From Pseudobutyrivibrio ruminis (GTDB taxonomy: Bacteria > Bacillota > Clostridia > Lachnospirales > Lachnospiraceae): a stretch of 64,000 nt of DNA. A program made the translations under genes and the position numbers. This document shows, in pieces, positions 25,959-33,571 of this stretch. Positions within the stretch are counted from its first letter, which is position 1; every line of letters starts with the position of its first letter. The stretch is taken from contig SVER01000003.1 of NCBI GenBank assembly GCA_015057315.1, positions 93,826-157,825 on the forward strand, given 5' to 3'. The notes beneath the pieces were generated by a model. The model was given only the letters and a program-made list of their open reading frames with translations, had not been told where the DNA came from and searched no databases.

Positions 25959-25964
25959 ACTTCA

Positions 25965-26073
25965 TGTACTAGCGGAAAGCTAATACCAAATTTTTCATAA
26001 CTCAGCGACCGGAGGTAACTTTGGTCGCACTCCCCGAATACTTCACCAGCGTGAAAACGCTGGTGTTTTTTTC
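25965..26073 (+). ncRNA. Candidate small RNA ending in a strong terminator
   Basis: A transcript of about 108 bases would run from the promoter above to the terminator CACCAGCGT-GAAA-ACGCTGGTG plus T7 (26044-26072), a 9-bp stem with a GNRA loop. Inside are a CTAGC/GCTA stem (25969-25983) and GCGACC/GGTCGC (26005-26028). No start codon with a ribosome binding site is present. It lies between uvrA and sdaAB, with a terminator before sdaAB, so it could be a free RNA or an attenuating leader. I do not recognise a known family. Confidence 0.5.
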
Positions 26074-26147
26074 TTTATAGTTAATTACAGCTGTGCTAAA
26101 ATTAAATTACTATTTAATGAAATGTCCAATTACCAAAGGTGTATAAA

Positions 26148-26816
26148 ATGAGTTCTATTAGTGTTTTTGATGTTTTGGGACCAAATATGATAGGTCCATC
26201 CAGCTCACATACAGCGGGAGCTAGTTCAATCGCATACTTGGCGTGGAAAATGGCAGGGGGGAGTATAAAACATGTTGATTTTACGTTATATGGGTCATTT
26301 GCTGAGACGTATAGGGGTCATGGCACGGATAAAGCGTTGCTCGGCGGAATCCTTGGATTTAAAACAGATGATACAAGAATAAGAGATTCTTTTGAAATAG
26401 CAAAGAAGATGGGGGTGGAATTTCAGTTTACCACTAATGAGGTAGATACTGACGTGCATCCTAACACAGTGGATATCCACATTATTACAGGTGATAACAA
26501 GACCCTTGATGTAAGAGGGGAATCTATCGGCGGTGGCAAATGTCGAATTGTGAAAATCGACAATGTACCTGTGCATTTTACAGGTGAATACAGTGCCGCA
26601 ATTATAGTTCAAAAGGACATGCCAGGTGTAATCAAGCATATTGCAAGTGCACTTAGCGACAGAGATATCAACATAGCCTTCATGAGACTTTTCAGAGAAG
26701 GCAAGCATGAGAGAGCATACACTATCGTGGAAACAGATAGCTCACTTCCAGAGGAATTGAAGGATGCCATCATGGAGAATAAATATGTTGAAGATGTAAT
26801 GCTAGTGCAGATATAA
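26148..26816 (+). CDS. sdaAB: L-serine dehydratase, iron-sulfur-dependent, beta subunit
   Basis: With the alpha subunit this enzyme deaminates L-serine to pyruvate and ammonia using a 4Fe-4S cluster. FDVLGPNMIGPSSSHTAGA is the signature N-terminus of the beta chain, and an ACT-like regulatory domain (about 145-222, AAIIVQKDMPGVIKHIASAL) forms the C-terminus. The start is the ATG at 26148, six bases after AAAGGTG; an in-frame GTG at 26139 overlaps that site. The alpha gene follows after ten bases. Confidence 0.93.
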   Translation: MSSISVFDVLGPNMIGPSSSHTAGASSIAYLAWKMAGGSIKHVDFTLYGSFAETYRGHGTDKALLGGILGFKTDDTRIRDSFEIAKKMGVEFQFTTNEVDTDVHPNTVDIHIITGDNKTLDVRGESIGGGKCRIVKIDNVPVHFTGEYSAAIIVQKDMPGVIKHIASALSDRDINIAFMRLFREGKHERAYTIVETDSSLPEELKDAIMENKYVEDVMLVQI

Positions 26817-26826
26817 GAGGTGCAAT

Positions 26827-27696
26827 ATGGATTTTAAGAAAGCAGAAGAAATGCTTGAGCTATGCGAGAGTAATGGAATCAGCATATCTCAGGCTATGAA
26901 AATGCGTGAATGTAGCAAGTTTGAAACAACTGAAGAAGATATAATAAATAGGATGCAGCAGGCCTGGAAGATAATGAAGGAATCTGCCATCAGCCCAACT
27001 AAGACAGCAGTTAAATCCATGGGCGGACTAATAGGTGGAGAGGCCAAGAAGCTTAACGACCATAGAATGGCAGGGGGTAGCATAGTTGGCAATCTAATGT
27101 CAAAGGCCATCACCTATTCCATGGCAGTGCTAGAAGTAAATGCGTCCATGGGACTTATTGTGGCATCACCAACAGCCGGTTCATCTGGCGTGTTACCAGG
27201 TGTTATGCTGGCTCTACAGGAAGAATACGATATTTCGGATGATAAGATAATCGATGGGCTTTTCAATGCCAGTGCAATAGGTTATCTTGCTATGCAAAAT
27301 ACCACCATTTCAGGCGCTGTAGGTGGTTGTCAGGCAGAGGTTGGCGTTGCAGCAGCCATGGCGGCATCGGCAGCAACAGAGCTGATGGGGGGCACACCAA
27401 AGGAATGCACCTACGCAGCATCCACAGTACTTATGAATATGCTGGGGCTTATCTGTGACCCGGTGCTTGGCCTAGTAGAATATCCCTGCCAGAACAGAAA
27501 TGCATCAGGAGCAGCCAATGCCTTGATAGCAGCAGAGATGGCGTTGTCAGGGATTACCCAGATGATTCCATTAGATGAAATGCTGGATTGCATGTACAAC
27601 GTGGGACGTCGCCTTCCAGTGGAATTTAGAGAGACTGCAAAGGGCGGCTGCGCAATAACTCCGTCGGCATGCAAGCTCTGTGATAAATGCTTTTAA
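26827..27696 (+). CDS. sdaAA: L-serine dehydratase, iron-sulfur-dependent, alpha subunit
   Basis: This is the catalytic subunit. The cluster-binding cysteines expected for the family appear in GGCQAEVGVAAAMAA, ICDPVLGLVEYPCQNRN and the C-terminal CKLCDKCF. The substrate loop SPTAGSSGVLPGV is intact. The 289 residues match the two-chain (Clostridium type) enzyme. The ATG follows AGAGGTG. The gene closes the sda operon; no strong terminator is seen, only a weak AT-rich hairpin near 27755-27781. Confidence 0.94.
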   Translation: MDFKKAEEMLELCESNGISISQAMKMRECSKFETTEEDIINRMQQAWKIMKESAISPTKTAVKSMGGLIGGEAKKLNDHRMAGGSIVGNLMSKAITYSMAVLEVNASMGLIVASPTAGSSGVLPGVMLALQEEYDISDDKIIDGLFNASAIGYLAMQNTTISGAVGGCQAEVGVAAAMAASAATELMGGTPKECTYAASTVLMNMLGLICDPVLGLVEYPCQNRNASGAANALIAAEMALSGITQMIPLDEMLDCMYNVGRRLPVEFRETAKGGCAITPSACKLCDKCF

Positions 27697-27725
27697 ATAT
27701 CATTAGTAAATAATTACCAATCAAA

Positions 27726-27809
27726 ACGTGATTTCACGTATATATTATAGAAAGAAAATCCTCTTGAATCTTAAGGATTTTCGTATATAATAGAAACGTG
27801 AAATTGCGT
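27726..27809 (+). promoter_or_regulatory. mbl promoter flanked by two ACGTGA dyads
   Basis: TTGAAT (27764-27769), 16 bases, TATAAT (27786-27791) is the likely mbl promoter. ACGTGATTTCACGT (27726-27739) is a perfect dyad upstream. ACGTGAAATTGCGT (27796-27809) is an imperfect copy over the start of transcription. The pair is 70 bp apart. A regulator bridging them could control mbl and perhaps the flagellar genes behind it. Confidence 0.55.
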
Positions 27810-27867
27810 TTTTTTGTCCATTGGGCATTTAATAGACTATTATTAGTAGATAGAAAGGATTGATAAA

Positions 27868-28851
27868 ATGGCAGCATCAGATATCGGAATAGATTTAGGT
27901 ACAGCAAGCGTTCTTGTATATGCAAAAGGTAAGGGCGTTGTTTTAAAAGAGCCTTCAGTTGTGGCTTTTGATAGAGATACTAACAAAATTAAAGAAATCG
28001 GTGAGGAGGCACGTCTTATGATAGGACGTACTCCAGGTAACATCGTGGCAGTTCGTCCACTTCGTCAGGGTGTTATTTCTGATTATACAGTTACAGAGAA
28101 GATGATTAAGTACTTTGTTCAGAAGGCAATGGGCAAGAAGAGCTATCGTAAGCCTCGTATCGCTGTTTGTGTTCCTTCTGGGGCTACAGAGGTAGAGAAG
28201 CGAGCCGTTGAGGATGCAGCTTTTGCAGCAGGTGCGCGTGATGTTAAGATTATTGAGGAGCCTATTGCAGCAGCAATCGGCGCTGGTATTGATATTTCAC
28301 TTCCTATGGGTAACATGATTGTAGATATAGGCGGTGGTACAGCAGATATCGCTGTTATCTCACTTGGTAGCTCAGTTGTCAGCACATCTATCAAGGTGGC
28401 TGGTGATGATTTTGACGAAGCAATCGTTCGTTACATGCGTAAGAAGCACAATCTTCTTATCGGTGAGCGTACAGCCGAGGATATCAAGATTAAGATTGGT
28501 CGTTGCTTCCCACTTGGTGAGCCAGAGACAATGGATGTTAGAGGACGTAACCTTGTTTCAGGTCTTCCTAAGACAATCACTGTTTCATCTGAGGAGACTG
28601 AGGAAGCTCTTAAGGAATCTACAATGCAGATTGTTGAGGCTATCCACTCAGTACTTGAGAAGACTCCACCAGAGCTTGCAGCCGATGTAGCTGACAGAGG
28701 TATCGTGCTTACAGGTGGCGGTGCACTTCTTCGTGGTCTTGAGGAGCTTATCGAGGATCGCACAGGCATCAACACAATGACAGCTGACGAGGCTACTACT
28801 TGCGTAGCAATCGGTACAGGCCGTTATGTAGAGCTTTTATCAGATGATTAA
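27868..28851 (+). CDS. mbl: MreB/Mbl-family actin-like protein
   Basis: This bacterial actin forms filaments below the membrane and guides lateral wall synthesis. The ATP-binding motifs are IGIDLGTASVLVY (phosphate 1), VDIGGGTADIAVISLG (phosphate 2) and GIVLTGGGALLRGLEEL (adenosine). The length of 327 is normal. It is followed by flhO and flhP as in Bacillus subtilis mbl-flhO-flhP, which favours the mbl name over mreB. A large hairpin terminator follows, so the flagellar genes are probably transcribed separately. Confidence 0.9.
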   Translation: MAASDIGIDLGTASVLVYAKGKGVVLKEPSVVAFDRDTNKIKEIGEEARLMIGRTPGNIVAVRPLRQGVISDYTVTEKMIKYFVQKAMGKKSYRKPRIAVCVPSGATEVEKRAVEDAAFAAGARDVKIIEEPIAAAIGAGIDISLPMGNMIVDIGGGTADIAVISLGSSVVSTSIKVAGDDFDEAIVRYMRKKHNLLIGERTAEDIKIKIGRCFPLGEPETMDVRGRNLVSGLPKTITVSSEETEEALKESTMQIVEAIHSVLEKTPPELAADVADRGIVLTGGGALLRGLEELIEDRTGINTMTADEATTCVAIGTGRYVELLSDD

Positions 28852-28868
28852 TTATATGTAATAAGAAG

Positions 28869-28926
28869 AAACCCCTTTTGTGGAAAAGATTATTTTTTAT
28901 AATTTTTTCTATAAAAGGGGTTAATT
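28869..28926 (+). terminator. mbl terminator
   Basis: AACCCCTTTT (28869-28878) and AAAAGGGGTT (28913-28922) pair over an AT-rich 34-base loop, followed by AATTTTATTT. The loop is long, so efficiency is uncertain. The right arm overlaps the proposed flagellar promoter. Confidence 0.55.
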
Positions 28927-28947
28927 TTATTTATGGGCGTCCGATAT
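28921..28947 (+). promoter_or_regulatory. Possible sigma-D (sigma-28) promoter of the rod genes
   Basis: TTAA (28921-28924), 15 bases, TCCGATAT (28940-28947) matches the flagellar sigma consensus TAAA-N15-GCCGATAT with two differences. It would start transcription near 28955, ahead of flhO. No sigma-A promoter is visible in this gap. Confidence 0.5.
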
Positions 28948-28989
28948 ATGAGATGGAGAGTATTGTAGACTAAGCTTAAAGGGGGCACC

Positions 28990-29796
28990 ATGGTAAAAGG
29001 ACTATATACAGCCTATACCGGAATGGTAAACGAACAGAGGCGAATGGATGTTATGACCAACAACCTTGCCAACTCTGCTACAACAGGCTACAAGAAAGAA
29101 GCGATGGTTGCACAGGCTTTTGATGAAAGGCTTGCAATCAAAATCAAGGATACATCGGCTTTGAACAATATGCCGGAGAACATCGGATATATTTCTCTGG
29201 GAACTAAGATTGGTGAGACTTACACCAATTGGGACCAGGGAGCATTTCAGATTACTGATAAGGATTCTGATTTGGCTATAGCTGGAAGAGGATTCTTCGC
29301 AATTGCTTTTACAAACAAAGCCGGAGAAACTTCTATTAAATATACAAGAGATGGGGCGTTTACAGTAGATAGCGAAGGTTTCCTTAGAACAAGTGATGGC
29401 GACTACGTGCTAAATCAGGATGCAGCACTTAATTCTACACTTGGAGAGGATTCTTATGTACAGATTGATCCATCCCTGCCTTATAGTATAGCAAAGGATG
29501 GCACAATCACTCAGAATCAGCAAGAGGTTGATACCGTTGGGCTCATCGACATAGCTGATTACGATTACATCGATAAATATGGCGAGAACCTGTACGATTT
29601 AATCGACGGTGGACAGATAATCGAAAGCGAAGCCTACATGGAGCAGGGCATGCTAGAGGCTTCCAACGTCAACGTGGTGGACGAAATGGTTAGTATGATT
29701 CAGATAGCCCGCGCCTACGAGGCCGGCCAAAAAATGATTCAAACCGAGGACGCCACCCTAGACAAAACCGTAAATAACGTAGGTTCTGTTAGATAA
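28990..29796 (+). CDS. flhO: Flagellar basal-body rod protein, FlgF/FlhO type
   Basis: MVKGLYTAYTGMVNEQRRMDVMTNNLANSATTGYK is the N-terminal rod/hook signature. AYMEQGMLEASNVNVVDEMVSMIQIARAYEAGQKMIQTEDATLDK is the C-terminal partner that forms the D0 coiled coil. At 268 residues it is a proximal/distal rod protein rather than the longer hook protein. It is exported through the flagellar type III system without a cleaved signal. The ATG follows AAAGGGGG. It pairs with the flhP gene downstream. Confidence 0.9.
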   Translation: MVKGLYTAYTGMVNEQRRMDVMTNNLANSATTGYKKEAMVAQAFDERLAIKIKDTSALNNMPENIGYISLGTKIGETYTNWDQGAFQITDKDSDLAIAGRGFFAIAFTNKAGETSIKYTRDGAFTVDSEGFLRTSDGDYVLNQDAALNSTLGEDSYVQIDPSLPYSIAKDGTITQNQQEVDTVGLIDIADYDYIDKYGENLYDLIDGGQIIESEAYMEQGMLEASNVNVVDEMVSMIQIARAYEAGQKMIQTEDATLDKTVNNVGSVR

Positions 29797-29830
29797 GTAT
29801 AGATAGCCTGTAACAAAAATGTAAAAGTAG

Positions 29831-29925
29831 CTTGTAGCTATCAAGCATAATTGTTTCCGAAGGAGACATCCCGTCGACGAAGGAAATTATTAGGCTTGAG
29901 AGCGTAACAAGCGAGCCAAAGCCTA
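29831..29925 (+). other. Hairpin-rich spacer between flhO and flhP
   Basis: The 167-base gap contains CTTG/CAAG (29831-29845), TTTCC/GGAAA arms (29854-29886) and TAGGCTT/AAGCCTA (29891-29925), plus a direct repeat GCGAGCCAA (29911 and 29933). It is unusually long for two co-transcribed rod genes. It may be a degraded repeat element or a processing or regulatory RNA structure. Confidence 0.45.
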
Positions 29926-29963
29926 GATTACAGGCGAGCCAAGACTTAGGGGGTACAGAAATT

Positions 29964-30782
29964 ATGATGAGAGCATTGTGGTCTGGTGCTTCAGGTATGA
30001 AGGGCCAGCAGGTAGCAGTTGATACAATTGCAAATAACTTAGCAAATGTAAACACTACAGCATATAAATCCCAGAGCACACAGTTTAAGACGCTGCTTTA
30101 TCAGACAATGCAGTCTCCAAGTACAAATGCTCAGGGCGAGACAAAGCCAACCAGCGCTCAGGTGGGACTAGGAACAAGAGTAGCATCTCTTAATTCTAAT
30201 TTCACACAGGGTGCCCAGCTTGCAAACGATAGCAACACCGCAATGTGCATCACAGGCGATGGCTTCTTCGCAGTGCAGGATGGTGAAGAGATTCACTATA
30301 CCAGAAATGGTAACTTTGGTTGGTCTACAGAGGCAGATGGTTCTAGAACCCTTACTACAGCAGAAGGCTATAGAGTACTTGACCAGGGAGGTCGTGCAAT
30401 AACAATACCAAGAACCGCAGGAACTGAGGGCTTCAAGGTTAATCCAGATACTTTGCAGGTTACACTTAGAAATGCCCAAGGGCGAGATGTACCAACTGGT
30501 CAAAACATAGCGATTTACCAGTTCGCAAATAGAGTAGGTCTTGAGAAGATAGGCGAAAATCTATATGACGAAAGCGATGCATCAGGAGAACCAATGGGTG
30601 AATGGAACACTCAGGGGGTTACAAGAAGTAAGGTCTATCAGAATTACCTAGAAGGCTCTAATGTAAATGTAGCTGATGAGATGGTTAATCTAATCATATC
30701 TCAGCGTGCTTATGAAATGAATTCAAAGGCTATTACCACTTCAGACACAATGCTGGAGCAGGCTAATAACCTAAAGAGATAA
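29964..30782 (+). CDS. flhP: Flagellar basal-body rod protein, FlgG/FlhP type
   Basis: RALWSGASGMKGQQVAVDTIANNLANVNTTAYK and the C-terminal YLEGSNVNVADEMVNLIISQRAYEMNSKAITTSDTMLEQANNL are the FlgG signatures of the distal rod. The middle domain (MCITGDGFFAVQDGEEIHYTRNGNF) is also typical. The 272 residues fit FlgG. Two ATGs are possible (29964 and 29967) after GGGGG. It would be exported by the flagellar machine and join the rod to the hook. Confidence 0.9.
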   Translation: MMRALWSGASGMKGQQVAVDTIANNLANVNTTAYKSQSTQFKTLLYQTMQSPSTNAQGETKPTSAQVGLGTRVASLNSNFTQGAQLANDSNTAMCITGDGFFAVQDGEEIHYTRNGNFGWSTEADGSRTLTTAEGYRVLDQGGRAITIPRTAGTEGFKVNPDTLQVTLRNAQGRDVPTGQNIAIYQFANRVGLEKIGENLYDESDASGEPMGEWNTQGVTRSKVYQNYLEGSNVNVADEMVNLIISQRAYEMNSKAITTSDTMLEQANNLKR

Positions 30783-30832
30783 ATGTGAAAAGTAACATAC
30801 AGTAACTTATTGTTTCAACAGGGGGATAAAAA

Positions 30833-31285
30833 ATGGATGTTTTAGGCACAAGCACGTATCTGCAAACGCAGTACGCAAATCAAAACAAGGCCATGGCAGA
30901 GGCAACTGCCAAGTCAATCGGCGGCATTTCAAAGGATTCTTCAAAAGAGGAAATCGAAAATGCTGTAAAGAGCTTTGAAACCTTTATGGTTGAAAAGGTC
31001 ATCAAACAGGTGAAGGATTCATTTGTTGGCGAGGAAGACAATAGTGATACAATGGGCATGTACAAGGATTTATATATGGATAAGGCTATCACGGAGATTG
31101 CTTCCCAGCTGGTTGATCAAATCGGAGGCGATGTTACAGATGATTTTGTAGACCAGATAATGCGTAATTACGGAATCACAGGAACATCTGGTGCACCTAC
31201 AGAGACGGCGGGTCAGGATAATACTAAGGTGTCAGATGATATTGCTAGGTCCAATGCTTCCACAGTACAATCAATACAGGCATAA
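30833..31285 (+). CDS. FlgJ-like rod-capping protein without muramidase domain
   Basis: The core AVKSFETFMVEKVIKQVKDSF ... MYKDLYMDKAITEIASQLVDQIGG matches the rod-binding domain found at the N-terminus of FlgJ (PF10135). There is no glycoside hydrolase or peptidase part, as is usual in Gram-positive species. It would help the rod assemble through the wall. The last 40 residues are low-complexity and polar. The ATG follows AGGGGGAT. It ends the flagellar operon ahead of a strong terminator. Confidence 0.8.
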   Translation: MDVLGTSTYLQTQYANQNKAMAEATAKSIGGISKDSSKEEIENAVKSFETFMVEKVIKQVKDSFVGEEDNSDTMGMYKDLYMDKAITEIASQLVDQIGGDVTDDFVDQIMRNYGITGTSGAPTETAGQDNTKVSDDIARSNASTVQSIQA

Positions 31286-31292
31286 CCTAACG

Positions 31293-31322
31293 CCCACCAT
31301 GTAAAGACATGGTGGGTTTTTT
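31293..31322 (+). terminator. Terminator of the flagellar rod operon
   Basis: CCCACCATG and CATGGTGGG form a 9-bp stem with a six-base loop followed by T6. recD2 starts only 17 bases after the T-run. Confidence 0.9.
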
Positions 31323-31339
31323 ATGCTATCATATACCCT

Positions 31340-33571
31340 ATGGAAGAATTAACAGGTTATGTAGAAAATATAATATTTAGAAATACAGATAATGGTTACA
31401 CGGTGCTGGATTTCGTGGCGGATGAGGATTTAGTTACCTGTACGGGAATATTTCCAGTGATTGGAGAGGGCGAAAATCTCTTATTGAAAGGAGATTTTGT
31501 AGACCATCCAACCTATGGCAGACAGTTCAAGGTGGCAAGCTACGAGGTGGAAGCGCCAGCTGATGAGCTTTCCATGGAAAGATACCTAGGCTCAGGTGCA
31601 ATCAAGGGAATCGGTCCAAAGCTTGCAGCCAGGGTTGTTAAGAAGTTTGGGGCAGACACCTTTAGAATTATCGAGGATGAGCCGGAGCGTCTTGCAGAGG
31701 TTAAGGGTATCTCTATCACCAAGGCTATGGAAATATCCGATCAGATTGTTGGTGCTAAGGATATCCGTAACGCCATTATTTTTTTGGATAAATATGGCCT
31801 GCATGGCAATAAGGCTATCAAAATCTACAATAGATTCGGAAATGAAATCTACAATGTGATTCAGAATAATCCTTATAAGCTTGCTGATGAAATCTCTGGA
31901 ATCGGATTTAAGACAGCAGATGAAATCGCAAGTCAGGTGGGAATCAAGGTAGATTCAGAATTCAGAATCAAAGGTGGTATTCAGTATATCCTTAGCCAGG
32001 GCGCTGGCATGGGACACACTTACCTTCCTATAGAGACGCTGACCAGGATGTCCCAGGATTTGCTGGGGGTAGATGCAGATTCTATTGATGCCCAGATTAT
32101 GAATCTTGCAATGGATAGAAAGCTGATTATAAAGAAGGATAGCGAAGGCAATAGCCAGGTGTATTCAAGGTCTTTCTATAGAATGGAAGAATCCATAGCC
32201 GGCATGCTAAGGGAGCTGGATGTTACCTATAAGGTAGATAAAGAAGATTTGTCTAACACCATCAGACGAATTGAAATAGAAGAAGAGATAGAGCTGGATG
32301 AGCTTCAGAAAAAAGCGGTAATTGCAGCAGCTGAGAGGGGCTTCTTCGTGCTGACTGGTGGTCCAGGTACTGGAAAGACCACCACTATCACCACAATGAT
32401 TAGGCTTTTTGAGAATGAAGGCTACAACATCTTCTTAGCTGCACCAACAGGTCGTGCCGCCAAAAGAATGAGTGAGGCCACAGGCTACGAGGCAAGAACA
32501 ATTCACCGTATGCTAGAGGTAGCAGGAAACATCAGCGACGATGATGACAACACATCCTTTGCTAGGTTTGAGCGTAACGAGGATAACCCGTTAGAGTGCG
32601 ATGTAATCATAATCGATGAGATGTCCATGGTTGATGTGTCACTGATGTATGCACTGCTTAAGGCAATCTCACCAGGAACCAGACTGATACTGGTAGGAGA
32701 TGAGCATCAGCTGCCAAGTGTAGGTCCGGGAAATGTGCTAAAGGATATTTTGGCTTCTCAGAAATTCACATCCGTAACCTTAGAGAAGATTTTCCGGCAG
32801 GCCCAGGAAAGTGATATCGTTATGAATGCCCACAAGATTCATCAGGGAGAGCATGTGGTACTTGATAATAAATCAAAGGATTTCTTTTTCTTAAAGAGGA
32901 ATGATGCAGATACAATCATCAGTGTAATGCTGACTTTGGTAAGGGATAAGATGCCAAAGTATGTAGATGCTGGAATCAGTGAGATTCAGGTTCTTACCCC
33001 TACAAGAAAGGGACTGATTGGTGTTGAGAGATTGAATGGAATATTGCAGAATTTCCTGAACCCACCATCTCCTAAGAAGAAGGAGTGGAGCGGTGATACC
33101 AGAATCTTCCGTGAGGGAGATAAGGTCATGCAGATTCGCAATGATTATCAGCTGGAGTGGGAGATTACTGGTAATTATAACATCGCCATTGAAAAGGGCG
33201 TAGGTGTTTTCAACGGTGATGTGGGTATTATCAAGGACATTAACGATTTTGCCAAGACCATCACTGTGGAATATGAAGAGGGCAGAAAGGTGGTATATCC
33301 TTTTGCAAGCCTTGATGAGTTGGAGCTTGCTTACGCTATCACTATTCATAAATCCCAAGGTTCGGAATATCCTGCGGTAGTAATGCCTATAATGGAAGGC
33401 CCTAAGATGCTGATGAACAGAAACATATTGTACACAGCTATTACCAGAGCAAAAAAATGCGTCACCATGGTAGGCGACGCAGATGTTTTCTATTCAATGG
33501 TAGATAATACATCACAGGCTAAGCGTTACTCCGGCCTAAGTGCCAGAATAGAGGAAGCCTTTAGAGAATAG
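31340..33571 (+). CDS. recD2: RecD2-type ATP-dependent DNA helicase
   Basis: The start MEELTGYVENIIFRNTDNGYTVLDF is the OB-like N-terminus of RecD2. Helix-hairpin-helix motifs follow, then helicase motif I LTGGPGTGKTTTITT, motif II VIIIDEMSMVD, Q-rich motif III GDEHQLPSVGPG and the SH3/UvrD_C_2 end AYAITIHKSQGSEYPAVVMP. The length of 743 is normal. It unwinds DNA 5' to 3' in repair without RecBC. The ATG has no Shine-Dalgarno sequence and lies 17 bases behind a terminator. The 3' end overlaps the convergent HD-GYP gene by 11 bases. Confidence 0.93.
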   Translation: MEELTGYVENIIFRNTDNGYTVLDFVADEDLVTCTGIFPVIGEGENLLLKGDFVDHPTYGRQFKVASYEVEAPADELSMERYLGSGAIKGIGPKLAARVVKKFGADTFRIIEDEPERLAEVKGISITKAMEISDQIVGAKDIRNAIIFLDKYGLHGNKAIKIYNRFGNEIYNVIQNNPYKLADEISGIGFKTADEIASQVGIKVDSEFRIKGGIQYILSQGAGMGHTYLPIETLTRMSQDLLGVDADSIDAQIMNLAMDRKLIIKKDSEGNSQVYSRSFYRMEESIAGMLRELDVTYKVDKEDLSNTIRRIEIEEEIELDELQKKAVIAAAERGFFVLTGGPGTGKTTTITTMIRLFENEGYNIFLAAPTGRAAKRMSEATGYEARTIHRMLEVAGNISDDDDNTSFARFERNEDNPLECDVIIIDEMSMVDVSLMYALLKAISPGTRLILVGDEHQLPSVGPGNVLKDILASQKFTSVTLEKIFRQAQESDIVMNAHKIHQGEHVVLDNKSKDFFFLKRNDADTIISVMLTLVRDKMPKYVDAGISEIQVLTPTRKGLIGVERLNGILQNFLNPPSPKKKEWSGDTRIFREGDKVMQIRNDYQLEWEITGNYNIAIEKGVGVFNGDVGIIKDINDFAKTITVEYEEGRKVVYPFASLDELELAYAITIHKSQGSEYPAVVMPIMEGPKMLMNRNILYTAITRAKKCVTMVGDADVFYSMVDNTSQAKRYSGLSARIEEAFRE

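Noticed and set aside
25965..26043. Cyclic di-GMP (GEMM) or other known riboswitch
   Set aside because: A GGAAAGC stretch recalls a GEMM loop, but the conserved second stem and GACGCAAAGCC-type core are absent.
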